From contig NZ_JACCKX010000001.1 in assembly GCF_013423955.1 (NCBI RefSeq), positions 2,976,001 through 3,040,000 on the forward strand: DNA of 64,000 nucleotides. The letters are read 5' to 3'. The notes under the pieces were generated by a model that searched no databases, was not told where the DNA came from, and saw only the letters and a program-made list of their open reading frames with translations. Every line of letters starts with the position of its first letter. Position 1 is the stretch's first letter. This document shows positions 38,583 to 47,901 of this stretch, one piece after another. Both the position numbers and the translations under genes were made by a program. The DNA comes from Ottowia beijingensis. GTDB taxonomy: Bacteria; Pseudomonadota; Gammaproteobacteria; Burkholderiales; Burkholderiaceae_C.

Positions 38583-41027
38583 CTATGGGTGGTCAGCGGT
38601 ACGAGAGGAACCCGGCGCAAGTCCGGGGAGTGAGGGCAGCAGGTCGGCCGCCCAATCGAGGCTGCGATGGCGCAGCCAGGCGCCCGCGAAGCCGGTTACG
38701 CCGGCATCCAGCAGCACGCGATCCATGTCGCGCTGGTCCTGCGGCGTGGAAGCGCCCGCAAAGGCCAGCGTGGCCGGCCCCAGGTCGAGGTCGAACAGGC
38801 GATTGCCGAGGCGGGACTGGTAGTAGTAGTCGCGCTTGGGCTGCGCGGTCGCCACGATCTCGATCTGGCGCGAGTTCAACCCGAAGCCCTCGTAGATCGT
38901 GCGAATCTGCGGCTCGGTGGCCTGCGGGTTGGGCAGGAAGATGCGGCTGGCGCAGCTTTCGATGATCGCGGGCGCAATGCTCGAATCCTTGATGTCGGCT
39001 AGGCTCTGCGTGGCGAAGATGACGCTGACGTTCTTCTTCCTGAGCGTCTTGAGCCACTGCCGGATACGCGCGGCAAACACCGGGTCATCCAGGAACAGCC
39101 ACGCTTCATCGAGGATCAGCAGCGTGGGCGCACCGTCGAAGCGTTCATCGAAACGCGCAAAGAGGTAATGCAGCACGGCCATGACGGCGGCCTTGCTGTG
39201 CATCAACTCCTCCATCTCGAAGCACTGCACGTCGGCCATGCCCATCCGATCGTGATCGGCGTCCAGCAGCTTGCCGTGGGCGCCGCCGAGCACGTAAGGC
39301 GACAGCGCCTGCCGCAGCGCGTTCGATTGCAGCAGCACGGAAAGCCCCGTCATCGTGCGCTGCTCCAGCGGCGCACCGGCGAGACTTCCCAGCGCCGACC
39401 AGATGGCCGCTTTCTCATCGGGGCCGACCGCCACGCCTTCGTGCAGCAAGCGGCCTTCGATCCATTCAGCGGCCCAGGTGCGGTAGCCCTCGCGGTCGAT
39501 GCGCGCGAGCGGCTGGAAGGCGATTTCGCCATCCGTGCCCAGGTCGTAGTGTTCGCCGCCCAGGCCGAGGATGGCGGCCCGCATGGAGCGGCCCATGTCG
39601 AAGGCGAAGATGCGCGAGCCGCGATAGCGGCGGAACTGCATCGCCAGCGTGGCGAGCAAGACCGACTTGCCCATGCCGGTCGGGCCTGCGACCAGCGTGT
39701 GGCCCACGTCGCCGATGTGCGTCACGAGGCGAAACGGCGTGGCGCCATCGGTGCGTGTGACGATCAGCGGCGGGCCGTCGAGGTGGTCGTTCTTCTCTGG
39801 CCCGGCCCATACCGCCGACACCGGCATCATGTGCGCCAGGTTCAGCGTCGAGACGATGGGCTGGCGCACGTTCGCATAGGCGTTGCCAGGGATCGAAGAC
39901 AGCCAGGCATCCACGGCATTGAGCGTTTCGGGGATGGTGACGAAGCCCCGGCCCTGGATGGCGCGCTCCACCATGCGCAACTTCTCGTCTGCGACGGCGG
40001 CGTCCTCGTCCGTGACGGTGACGGTCGCCGTCAGATAGCCGAAGGCAACTTGATCGCTGCCCAGCTCCTGCAAGGCAGCGTCGGCGTCGGCGGCCTTGTT
40101 GTTGGCGTCGGTATCGACCAGCGGGCTTTCCTGCTGGAAGATCGTTTCGCGTAGCAGCGCGATGACGTTCTTGCGCTTGGCGAACCACTGGCGGCGCAGG
40201 CGGGCGAGTTCTCTTTCCGCCTCGGCTTTGTCGAGGCAGAGAAAGCGCGTGCTCCAGCGGTACGCAAAGCCAAGGCGGTTGAGGTCGTCCAGAATCCCCG
40301 GCCAGGTCGAGGTCGGGAAGCCCCGCACCGACACCACGCGCAGGTGCTGGTCGCCCAGCATGGGCGCCAGGCCACCGACCAGCGGCGAGTCGGTCAGCAG
40401 CGCGTCGATGTGGAACGGCACTTCGGGCACGCCGACGCGATAGCGCCGCGTCGAGATGGTCGCGTGCAGGTAGGTCAGCGTCTGCGCGTCATCGAGCCAG
40501 TCAATCTCCGGCATCACGCCGTCGAGCAGGTCAAAGACGCGATCCGTTTCCGCGACGAAGGCTTGCAGCCGCTCGCGCCAGTCCACGCCATTCGTCGGCG
40601 TGTTCTCGTAGAGCATCTTGGCTGCACGGGCGCGGGATTCTTCCGGCGGCAGGTAAAGCAGCGTCAGGTGATAGCCGCTCTCGAAGTGATTGCCCGATTC
40701 CTCGAAGGCGGCCCGGCGTTCTTCCTCCACCACCCAGGAAAGCGGCTCGGGAAACTCCGAGTGCGGATAATCGGCCGCAGGCCGACGCTCGGCTTCGATG
40801 AACAGCGCCCAGCCCGATCCCATGCGGCGCAGCGCGTTGTTCAGTCGCGCCGACGTGGCGATCAGCTCGCCTTGCGTCGCGCTGTCGAGGTCAGGCCCGC
40901 GAAACCGGGCTGTGCGCTGGAAACTGCCGTCCTTGTTCAAGACGACGCCCGGCGCGACCAGCCCGGCCCAGGGCAGCCAGTCGGCAAGCAAGGCCGGCCG
41001 CTGGCGGTATTCGGCAAGGTTCAGCAT
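38583..41027 (-). CDS. trbE: Conjugal transfer ATPase TrbE (VirB4-like)
   Basis: 814 residues, intact. N-terminal VirB4 domain, then the ATPase with Walker A HTLVAGPTGMGKSVLLATL, Walker B TLLILDEAWLFLDDP and the motif FATQSLADI. TrbE powers pilus assembly and substrate transfer at the inner membrane. It lies 12 bp after trbD. Confidence 0.97.
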   Translation of the reverse strand: MLNLAEYRQRPALLADWLPWAGLVAPGVVLNKDGSFQRTARFRGPDLDSATQGELIATSARLNNALRRMGSGWALFIEAERRPAADYPHSEFPEPLSWVVEEERRAAFEESGNHFESGYHLTLLYLPPEESRARAAKMLYENTPTNGVDWRERLQAFVAETDRVFDLLDGVMPEIDWLDDAQTLTYLHATISTRRYRVGVPEVPFHIDALLTDSPLVGGLAPMLGDQHLRVVSVRGFPTSTWPGILDDLNRLGFAYRWSTRFLCLDKAEAERELARLRRQWFAKRKNVIALLRETIFQQESPLVDTDANNKAADADAALQELGSDQVAFGYLTATVTVTDEDAAVADEKLRMVERAIQGRGFVTIPETLNAVDAWLSSIPGNAYANVRQPIVSTLNLAHMMPVSAVWAGPEKNDHLDGPPLIVTRTDGATPFRLVTHIGDVGHTLVAGPTGMGKSVLLATLAMQFRRYRGSRIFAFDMGRSMRAAILGLGGEHYDLGTDGEIAFQPLARIDREGYRTWAAEWIEGRLLHEGVAVGPDEKAAIWSALGSLAGAPLEQRTMTGLSVLLQSNALRQALSPYVLGGAHGKLLDADHDRMGMADVQCFEMEELMHSKAAVMAVLHYLFARFDERFDGAPTLLILDEAWLFLDDPVFAARIRQWLKTLRKKNVSVIFATQSLADIKDSSIAPAIIESCASRIFLPNPQATEPQIRTIYEGFGLNSRQIEIVATAQPKRDYYYQSRLGNRLFDLDLGPATLAFAGASTPQDQRDMDRVLLDAGVTGFAGAWLRHRSLDWAADLLPSLPGLAPGSSRTADHP

Positions 41028-41039
41028 GTCGGCATCCCC

Positions 41040-41312
41040 TCACACGTCCAGCAGCGGCTTGTGCTTGATGTGCCGGGCGAAGACCTGCATGAACTGCGGA
41101 TCGACGCGAGCGCCCCACACGGCCAGCGAATGGCCGACGATCCAGAACACCACGCCGGGAATCCACAGTTGCAGGCCCAGGCCGACAGCGGCGGCCAGCG
41201 TGCCGTTGGCGATCGCCACGGTTCGCGGCGCACCGCCCAGCAGAATCGGCTCGGTCAGCGAGCGATGCAGCGGTACCTCGAAGCCGTCCGCGAAGGTGTC
41301 GGGGGCACTCAT
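41040..41312 (-). CDS. trbD: Conjugal transfer protein TrbD (VirB3-like)
   Basis: 90 residues from MSAPDTFADG, two membrane segments (VAIANGTLAAAVGLGLQLWIPGVVFWIVGHSLA) and the VirB3 leader VPLHRSLTEPILLGGAPR. Small inner-membrane partner of TrbE. Its start overlaps the trbC stop by 4 bp. The frame happens to be continuous with trbB upstream, but this is coincidental. Confidence 0.92.
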   Translation of the reverse strand: MSAPDTFADGFEVPLHRSLTEPILLGGAPRTVAIANGTLAAAVGLGLQLWIPGVVFWIVGHSLAVWGARVDPQFMQVFARHIKHKPLLDV

Positions 41313-41692
41313 ACGACGGCCCCGCCGGAGAAGCTGAAGAACGACAGGAAGAAGCTCGAAGCCGCGAAGGCGATGGACAGACCGAAGACGATCTGGATCA
41401 GCTTGCGGAATCCGCCGGACGTGTCGCCGAAGGCGAGCGCGAGGCCCGTGGCGATGATGATGATGACCGCGACGATGCGCGCCACCGGCCCTTGAATCGA
41501 CTCCAAGATCGACTGCAAGGGGCCTTCCCACGGCATCGAGGAACCGGCGGCCTGCGCGGTTCCGGCCAGGAACAGCAGCAGCGCGGCCAGCAGCAGCCCT
41601 TGCCCCGCAGGGCGGGCCAGGCAGCGCAGCCGCGCAAGACGCAAAGCCGGATTTGCAGAAAAACGGAAAGCAGGAACGTACATCTGCGTCAT
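41309..41692 (-). CDS. trbC: Conjugal transfer prepilin TrbC (VirB2-like)
   Basis: 127 residues from MTQMYVPAFRF: a long leader with membrane segment (GLLLAALLLFLAGTAQA), then mature pilin with two hydrophobic segments (ARIVAVIIIIATGLALAFG, KLIQIVFGLSIAFAASSFFLSFF). In RP4 TrbC is processed by leader peptidase, a further protease and TraF, which cyclises it; a TraF-like gene exists in this element. ATG overlaps the expected trbB stop. Confidence 0.92.
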   Translation of the reverse strand: MTQMYVPAFRFSANPALRLARLRCLARPAGQGLLLAALLLFLAGTAQAAGSSMPWEGPLQSILESIQGPVARIVAVIIIIATGLALAFGDTSGGFRKLIQIVFGLSIAFAASSFFLSFFSFSGGAVV

Positions 41693-42740
41693 GGCAGTTC
41701 TCCAAGTGAGTGAGGGGATGGGAAGTCGCCGCAGCGGGTGCGGCATCGGGAAGTGGCGGCAGCTCGGGAAACGGCGTTTCCAGCGCGTCCGCCAGTTGGT
41801 AGCCCACGCCGTCGAAGCCGACGACGCGGGCGATGCTCTCGATGCGGCGCTTGCGCCCGCGCCCGGCGATGTGGATCACCACGTTGACCGCCTCTGCGAT
41901 CAGCGCACGCGGCGGGTTCACCGCCACTTCGAGAATCAGTTGCTCCAAGCGCAGCAGCGCGCCGAGCGCGGAGCCGGCATGGATCGTGGCGATTCCGCCG
42001 GGATGGCCGGTGCCCCACACCTTGATGAGATCCAGCGCCTCGGCGCCGCGCACTTCGCCAACGACGACGCGATCAGGCCGCAGGCGCATGGACGAGCGAA
42101 CCAGCTCCGTCATCGACACCACGCCTGCGCGGGTGCGCAGGGGAACGTGGTCGCGGGCGGCGCATTGCAGCTCCACCGTGTCTTCGAGCACCAGCACGCG
42201 GTCGCCCGTGGCGGCGATCTCGGCCAGCAGCGCGTTGGCCAAGGTCGTCTTACCGCTGCTGGTGGCGCCGGCGATCAAGACGTTCTGCCGCTCGCGCACG
42301 GCGCGAACGAGAAAGCCCGCTTGCGCGCTGGTCATCATCCCGTCGATGACGTACCGCTCCAGCGGAATCACGCCGATGGCGCGCTTGCGCAGCGCGAAGG
42401 CCGGCCCCGGCGCTGCCGGCGGCAAGATGCCCTCGAAGCGCTCCCCGGTTTCGGGCAGCTCGGCGGATAAGAGCGGCTGGCCGCGATGGACTTCTGCGCC
42501 GACGTGGGCCGCGACGAGGCGGATGATTCGCTCGCCGTCCGCCTCGGGCAGTTCCACGCTCATCGGCGCGCGCCCGCTGGAAAGCCGATCCACCCAAAGG
42601 GTGCGATCAGGATTCAGCATCACCTCCACCACGTCCGGGTCTTCGAGCGCGGCGGCGATCAGCGGCCCCATCGCCGTGCGCAGCATCTGGATGCGGCGGT
42701 CGAGCGACGTGGCACTCATGGACTGCGGAACGGCGCTCAT
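41689..42740 (-). CDS. trbB: Conjugal transfer ATPase TrbB (VirB11-like; frame uncertain at the 3' end)
   Basis: About 350 residues. Hexameric secretion ATPase: Walker A LIAGATSSGKTTLANALL, Asp box VLVLEDTVELQC, Walker B-like DRVVVGEVRGAEAL and His box GGIATIHAGSALGAL. The frame as read has no stop until the end of trbD, while a neighbouring frame ends with TGA overlapping the trbC ATG. I therefore take 41689 as the real end and suspect a lost base near 41750. It is the first structural gene of the trb operon. Confidence 0.93.
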
Positions 42741-43201
42741 GACGCACGCTCCTGCGCTTGCGCGGCTGCCGCCGCGTCATCCATCCGCATCGGGTCGGGA
42801 TGCAGTTCCTCCACCACGTCGCGCACCAGGCTGCGCCCGCGCAGCAGGTGGCGGCCAAGCTGCTCGGTGAACTGCTCGAAGCGCGCCTTGCCCTGGGCAC
42901 GCGCGGCCTCTTGATGGGCCTCGGGCACGGGCGTGCTGACCGTGAGGTAGTAGCGGATGAACAGCGCCAGCGTTTCGATGGCGATGTTCTGGTCTCGCTC
43001 CATGCGCTCGGCATGGCGCGACAGGCGATCAAGCCGCTTCGCGATGGCCGCTTCGCGCTGGTCGGCCGCATCGGGCGACAGCCACGATGCGAGCGCCGCC
43101 GCGACGATGGACGACTTGGACACGCCTTTCTTGGCGGCCAGTTCGTCCAGGCGCTTGGCGTGCTCCGGCTGGATGAACAGGTTGAGGCGGTAGTGGCTCA
43201 T
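42737..43201 (-). CDS. CopG/RHH-type protein between traG and trbB
   Basis: 154 residues. The N-terminus YRLNLFIQPEHAKRLDELAAKKGVSKSSIVAAAL is a ribbon-helix-helix motif; the rest is helical and charged (DRLSRHAERMERDQNIAIETLALFIRYYL). Such a CopG-family gene regularly precedes trbB in Tn4371-type elements and may repress the transfer operon. Its start overlaps the traG stop and its end the trbB start, so translation is coupled. Confidence 0.85.
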   Translation of the reverse strand: MSHYRLNLFIQPEHAKRLDELAAKKGVSKSSIVAAALASWLSPDAADQREAAIAKRLDRLSRHAERMERDQNIAIETLALFIRYYLTVSTPVPEAHQEAARAQGKARFEQFTEQLGRHLLRGRSLVRDVVEELHPDPMRMDDAAAAAQAQERAS

Positions 43202-45199
43202 AGCTCGATTCCGTCGTTGGGGTCGAGAGAAGCCAGCCGGGCCGTGCGCTGTATGGCCGGATCAAGCTGGCGCGGAAGGGGAAGCGGCAAGTCGTCGTCG
43301 TCATCGAGCAACCCGAGGTCGGCTGCGGGCGCGGCCAGCTCGGGGTCGTAGGCGACGGTTTCGGAGAGTTCGGGCTGACGGCGCGGGCCGCCGTCGTCGG
43401 CGGCGTTGCCCAGGCCATCAGCGGACGCAGTGGTCGGAGCGACAGGCACGGTGGGAATCGCCAGCCCGCTCCAGTCGTCGGGCCGCGATGGCGGCACATC
43501 GGCGTACTGACCGCCTGCGAGCACAGGCGGCGGCAATACGCGGCGCTTGAAATTGCTGTCCGCGTAATAGCGCAGCTTTTGGCCTTGATCGGCGCCACGC
43601 TGGACACCATCACCACGGCTTCATCGGGCGGTAGCTGCATCACTTCGCCCGGCGTCAGCAGTGGGCGCGCGGTCTCCTGGCGCGACACCATGAGATGCCC
43701 CAACCACGGGGCGAGCCGGTGGCCCGCGTAGTTGCGCTGCGCGCGCAGTTCGGTGGCGGTGCCCAGCGTCTCGGAGATCCTTTGGCGGTACGCTCGTCGT
43801 TGGTGGCGAACGTCACGCGTACATGGCAGTTGTCCAGAATCGAATGGTTCTGCCCATACGCCTTGTCGATCTGGTTGAGCGACTGCGCGATGAGGAAGCT
43901 GCGAATGCCGTAGCCCGCCATGAAGGCCAGCGCCGTCTCGAAGAAGTCGAGCCGCCCGAGTGCGGGAAACTCATCGAGCATCAGCAGCAGCTTGTGGCGG
44001 CGGGCAATGCCATCGCTGCCATCCAGCGATTCCGTGAGCCGCCGCCCGATCTGGTTGAGGATCAAACGGATCAGCGGCTTCGTGCGGCTGATGTCCGATG
44101 GCGGAACCACCAGATACAGCGACACCGGATGTTCGGCCGCGATCAGGTCGGCGATGCGCCAGTCGCAGCGCGAGGTGACTTCGGCCACAGTGGGGTCGCG
44201 GTACAGGCCGAGGAAGGACATAGCCGTGGACAGCACGCCCGAGCGCTCGTTGTCGCTCTTGTTGAGCACTTCGCGCGCGGCCGAAGCGACTACGGGATGC
44301 GGTGCATCGCCGAGGTGCCGCGTCGTCATCATCCGGTGCAGCGTCAGCTCGAACGGACATGCCGGATCGGACAGGAAGTTGGCAACGCCGCGCAGCGTCT
44401 TGTCCTCACCCGCATAGAGCACATGCAGGATGGCGCCGACCAGTAGTGCGTGCGAAGTCTTTTCCCAATGGTTGCGCCGCTCCAGCGCGCCTTCGGGATC
44501 GACCAGGATGTCGGCGATGTTCTGCACGTCGCGCACTTCATGCGCACCGCGCCGAACCTCCAGCAGCGGGTTGTAGGCCGCTGACTTCGGATCGGTCGGG
44601 TTGAACAGCAAGCAGTGCGAGAAGCGCGAGCGCCAGCCGGCGGTGATCTGCCAGTTTTCGCCCTTGATGTCGTGGATCACGGTGGACGCGGGCCAGGAGA
44701 GCAGCGTTGGGACCACCAGGCCAACGCCTTTGCCGGAGCGCGTCGGCGCGAAGGTCAGGACGTGTTCAGGGCCTTCGTGACGAAGGTATTGCCCGTCATG
44801 CAGACCGAGGAACACGCCGGCTGGTTGCGTGAGGCCCGCCTTGCGAATGTCCTGCGTGTTAGCCCACCGCGCCGAGCCGTAGGTGGTGACCAGGCGCGCT
44901 TGGCGCGAGCGCCATACCGACATGGCGATGGCGACGCCCACGGCGACCATGCCGCTGGCACCGGCAATGGCGCCGCCGGTGTCGAAGACTTCCGGCGCAT
45001 AAGCGCCGAAGAAGAACCACCACTCAAACAGCTTCCACGGGTGGTAGATCGACGTGCCAAGAAAATCGAACCAGGGCGAGCCAAGGCGTACTTGGTAGCC
45101 AAGGGCCGCTGCTGTCCATTGTGTGGCGCCCCACACTCCGGCGATCACGATGCCGAATACCACGGCAATCTGACCGAACAGCACGTTCGTCCCTTGCAT
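43198..45199 (-). CDS. traG: Type IV coupling protein TraG (VirD4-like; frameshifts near 43775 and 43590)
   Basis: About 667 residues from MQGTNVLFGQ, preceded by GGAGG at 7 bp; a frame extension to 45253 is less likely. It has N-terminal membrane helices, Walker A FAPTRSGKGVGLVVP, Walker B LLLMLDEFPALG, and the motif IAQSLNQIDKAYGQNHSILDN. Two lost bases break the C-terminal third: in RTAK(RISETLGTATE) near 43775 and in PIK(AQKLRYYADSNF) near 43590. The last part is Asp/Pro-rich and ends overlapping the CopG-like gene. TraG brings the relaxase-DNA complex to the secretion channel. Confidence 0.93.
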
Positions 45200-45355
45200 G
45201 ACCTGGCCTCCGATTTCTCCTGCGCTGATTCCTCGCTTGAAAGCAGCACGCATTCGTGCCGCACAGGCGAGGATCAGAGCTGGGTTCGGTGCCGGTCAAA
45301 GACCTTTATCGGGAGAAAGGTCGAGCAAAAGCAAGAGTTCGCGCAATAGCGAAGG

Positions 45356-45392
45356 AAGAAGAAACGCCGCAAGCGCGAGCGCATTGCGGCGT
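45356..45392 (-). terminator. Intrinsic terminator downstream of eexN (minus strand)
   Basis: On the minus strand ACGCCGCAA-N11-TTGCGGCGT is followed by TTTCTTCTT. It lies 41 bp after the eexN stop and separates the LysR-eexN unit from traG. The rest of the 233-bp gap shows no gene. Confidence 0.6.
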
Positions 45393-45432
45393 GTAGAGAA
45401 ATCTTTTTGAGTTTGTGGCGCGGAAACTGCGA

Positions 45433-45696
45433 TCAGAACTTCGGCGGTGTCTCAGGCGGCGTGTAGGGCACGGTTCCATCTCCATAGAACCGCTTGCGCG
45501 TGGCCTCGGCCACGCGGTTGCACAACTCGTCACCCAGCTTGGCGCGATCGAGCTTGCACTGTTGGCGAAGCTCCTTGAGCCGTTCAGGGTTGGTCGCAAG
45601 TTCCTCAACCGTCGGCACGGCCACCGACGTCGGTGTCTCGGACTGGCCGCAAGCGGCCAGCACCACGGTCAGCAGGAACGATGTGATCTTGTTCAT
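45433..45696 (-). CDS. eexN: EexN-family entry-exclusion lipoprotein
   Basis: 87 residues with lipobox VVLAACG. Core VEELATNPERLKELRQQCK..LGDELCNRVAEATRKRFYGDG is the EexN pattern with two conserved Cys. The C-terminus GDGTVPYTPPETP resembles that of TrbJ (GDGTPYTP). EexN prevents entry of related conjugative elements. The ATG overlaps the LysR stop. Confidence 0.82.
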   Translation of the reverse strand: MNKITSFLLTVVLAACGQSETPTSVAVPTVEELATNPERLKELRQQCKLDRAKLGDELCNRVAEATRKRFYGDGTVPYTPPETPPKF

Positions 45697-46637
45697 GGCT
45701 CACTGTCCTCCGAAATATGAGGTTGAGGCGGGGGCCTGGTCCTGGCGCCGCTGGGCGATTCGATGGAATGCACGCGTTCAATGAATCGCGCCAGGGTTCT
45801 CGATGGCTCGCCGGCTGGGCGCAGCAGGTAGGTGGTCAGCACAGGCGAACGGCCTTCGAGGGGACGGGCGACCACGCCAGGCTCGCGGCTGGCCGCAATG
45901 TGTGCTGCCCCGGTCAGGCCCAAGGCAAAGCCGGCCGAAACCAGTGCCATCATCAGGTCGCAGGATGCCACTCGCTCGGCAATCAGCGGCTCCGTCTCCG
46001 CCCGTCGCAACACCCGCTCGATCTGCTTTGCATGGCCCTCGCACACCTGCGGATCACACAGCACCAGCGGATGACGCAGGACTTCGTCCAAGGGGATGCG
46101 CTTGTATTTGAGCAGCGTATGCCGAGCCGGCACGGCCACCATCAGCGAATCGCTCCACACCGGCTCGGCGACAAGCGCTTCACCCACTTCATCCGATTGG
46201 GCGAATCCTACGTCGTACAAGTCCTCCTGCAAGCCCTTGATCTGCTGCGACAGCGGAACCTCGAACAAGCGAATCTCTATCTCGGGCTCCTCCTGGCGGC
46301 ACAACGCCAGCAGGGTTGGCAGGCGCGACGGTGTAATGCCATCGGACAGCGCGATGCGTATTTGGGCGTGAAAGCCGTTGGCCGCAGCCTTCACGCTGTC
46401 CCGCGCCTGCTGCAAGGCGGCGAAGACACGTGGCACATGCTCCAGAAACAACTTGCCCGCACGGGTCAGTCGGGTGCTGCGCGTGGTACGCGCGAACAGT
46501 CGCGCGCCCAATTCGTCTTCCAGCTCCTTGATGGTTCGTGATAGCGGAGACTGCTCTATGTGCAACCGCTCGGCCGCGCGAGCGAAGTGGAGTTCTTCTG
46601 CGACTGCGAGAAAACAACGAAGATGACGTAGCTCCAT
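45693..46637 (-). CDS. LysR-family transcriptional regulator of the ICE
   Basis: 314 residues from MELRHLRCFLAVAEELHF. N-terminal winged helix (FARAAERLHIEQSPLSRTIKELEDELGARLFARTTRSTRLT) and a periplasmic-binding-protein-like effector domain. LysR genes beside traG/eexN are common in Tn4371-like elements; a role in transfer-gene control is plausible but unproven. The effector is unknown. A small membrane protein may be encoded 82 bp upstream on the same strand. Confidence 0.9.
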   Translation of the reverse strand: MELRHLRCFLAVAEELHFARAAERLHIEQSPLSRTIKELEDELGARLFARTTRSTRLTRAGKLFLEHVPRVFAALQQARDSVKAAANGFHAQIRIALSDGITPSRLPTLLALCRQEEPEIEIRLFEVPLSQQIKGLQEDLYDVGFAQSDEVGEALVAEPVWSDSLMVAVPARHTLLKYKRIPLDEVLRHPLVLCDPQVCEGHAKQIERVLRRAETEPLIAERVASCDLMMALVSAGFALGLTGAAHIAASREPGVVARPLEGRSPVLTTYLLRPAGEPSRTLARFIERVHSIESPSGARTRPPPQPHISEDSEP

Positions 46638-46718
46638 TCTCTTTATCTCATCACGCTGCATTGCCAGCCGAAGTCGCGCCCCCGCCAGAGAGGCTGACTG
46701 TTGCCTCCTTACGAAATA

Positions 46719-46877
46719 CTATTTTTCGTGTGCGCCTTCTCGGCGCCTGCTGTGTGACGATGGCTTTCTAAAGTGATTCTCGAACCACTTTGCGACTCCT
46801 TCGGATACGCGAAAGAGTGCGAGAAAGGCGATCACGACAACAGCAACGAAGATGATGTCCTGCAATACCGAGGGCAT
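46719..46877 (-). CDS. Possible small single-helix membrane protein upstream of the LysR gene
   Basis: 52 residues from MPSVLQDIIFVAVVV: one hydrophobic helix (DIIFVAVVVIAFLALF), an amphipathic segment (RVSEGVAKWFENHF) and a basic tail. GGAG lies 6 bp before the ATG at 46877. The helix composition looks protein-like rather than random. It is in the right place to be divergent from the kdp unit, but it does not resemble KdpF as I know it. Not recognised. Confidence 0.45.
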   Translation of the reverse strand: MPSVLQDIIFVAVVVIAFLALFRVSEGVAKWFENHFRKPSSHSRRREGAHEK

Positions 46878-46931
46878 CGACATCTCCAAGCATACAAATC
46901 AAAAACCATATCCGAGCTGCGGATGGCTCGC

Positions 46932-47090
46932 CGTAAATTCGACGTAAATTCCTGCCCGGCGTCCTCGTCCGAGGATCGGTCCACGCCCTTGCAGTGCGGC
47001 GTGTCTTCATCGTGCTTGGAAGGCTCAATGCCTCCTCAAAGTTTACGCAGAATTTATGTGCGAACCCTTTCCCTGAATGGAGAATTTACG
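46932..47090. promoter_or_regulatory. Cluster of CGTAAATTC-type motifs upstream of the porin-kdp operon
   Basis: CGTAAATTC occurs twice in tandem at 46932 and 46943 (11-bp period). In inverse orientation AAGTTTACG at 47039 and GAATTTATG at 47050 again have an 11-bp period, and a further GAATTTACG is at 47082. Tandem half-sites one helical turn apart are typical of OmpR/PhoB-family regulators such as KdpE, which is encoded in the operon. Binding is inferred only. Confidence 0.5.
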
Positions 47091-47146
47091 GGCCTCTATC
47101 GAATACTTGAGTCTGGCTATTTCGCCATTGATTTGCGAAGCAAAAC

Positions 47147-47848
47147 ATGCCTCTCAAGAATATTCACCCGACCGCCAAGGTCGTCGCCGTCGCTGGGCTG
47201 TTGCTGGGAATGGCGAGCAGCGCGCAAGCGCAGGTTTCAGGCAACGCCACATTGACGTCGGACTACGTTTGGCGCGGGTCCTCTCAAACGCGCGAAGACC
47301 CCGCCATCCAGGCGGGGGTCAAGTACGCCCATGAGTCGGGGCTGTATGCCTCCGTATGGGGCTCGAACGTCAAGTTCAAGCCAGACAACGGCGCACGCAG
47401 CGAGTTCGACCTTGCCGTGGGATGGAGCGGAAAGATCGCCACGGATTGGGCGCTGGATGTCTATCTCCTGCGCTACCAGTACCCCTCGGCGAATACCAAC
47501 CTGAACTGGAACGAGATCAACGCGAGCATCACGTGGCGCGACAACTACTGGTTGGCGGTGGGCCACTCGAACAATGCGATGGCCACGGACACGACCGGCA
47601 CGTATGCGCTGCTCGGCGCCCGCTATCCGATCAACGACCAGTGGCGCATCGAAGGCAGCGTGGCCCGCTACGTCCTCGATAGCGCCTATGCCGACAGCTA
47701 CACGCACGGCGCGCTCGGTGTCGTTTGGACATTCAAGGCGCCGTTCGAGGCCCGGCTCACGCTGCATGGCTCCGATTCGGCGGCCAAGCGACTGTTTCCC
47801 GGCATGGCCGGCTCGCGCGCCGAGTTCGCCATCCAGGCTTCTTTCTGA
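47147..47848 (+). CDS. TorF-family putative porin, first gene of the kdp cargo operon
   Basis: 233 residues with signal peptide (AGLLLGMASSAQA) and the start VSGNATLTSDYVWRGSSQTREDPAIQAGVKYAHESGLYASVWGSNV, characteristic of the TIGR02001/TorF outer-membrane family. Alternating beta strands run to a C-terminal Phe (FAIQASF), the usual outer-membrane targeting signal. It lies 53 bp upstream of kdpA. A potassium-permeable porin would fit the operon, but that is inference. Confidence 0.8.
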   Translation: MPLKNIHPTAKVVAVAGLLLGMASSAQAQVSGNATLTSDYVWRGSSQTREDPAIQAGVKYAHESGLYASVWGSNVKFKPDNGARSEFDLAVGWSGKIATDWALDVYLLRYQYPSANTNLNWNEINASITWRDNYWLAVGHSNNAMATDTTGTYALLGARYPINDQWRIEGSVARYVLDSAYADSYTHGALGVVWTFKAPFEARLTLHGSDSAAKRLFPGMAGSRAEFAIQASF

Positions 47849-47901
47849 CCGGGGGCGTGATGGCCACAAGCCCCCAAGCAACACGTTGATGGAGTCCGAT
47901 C

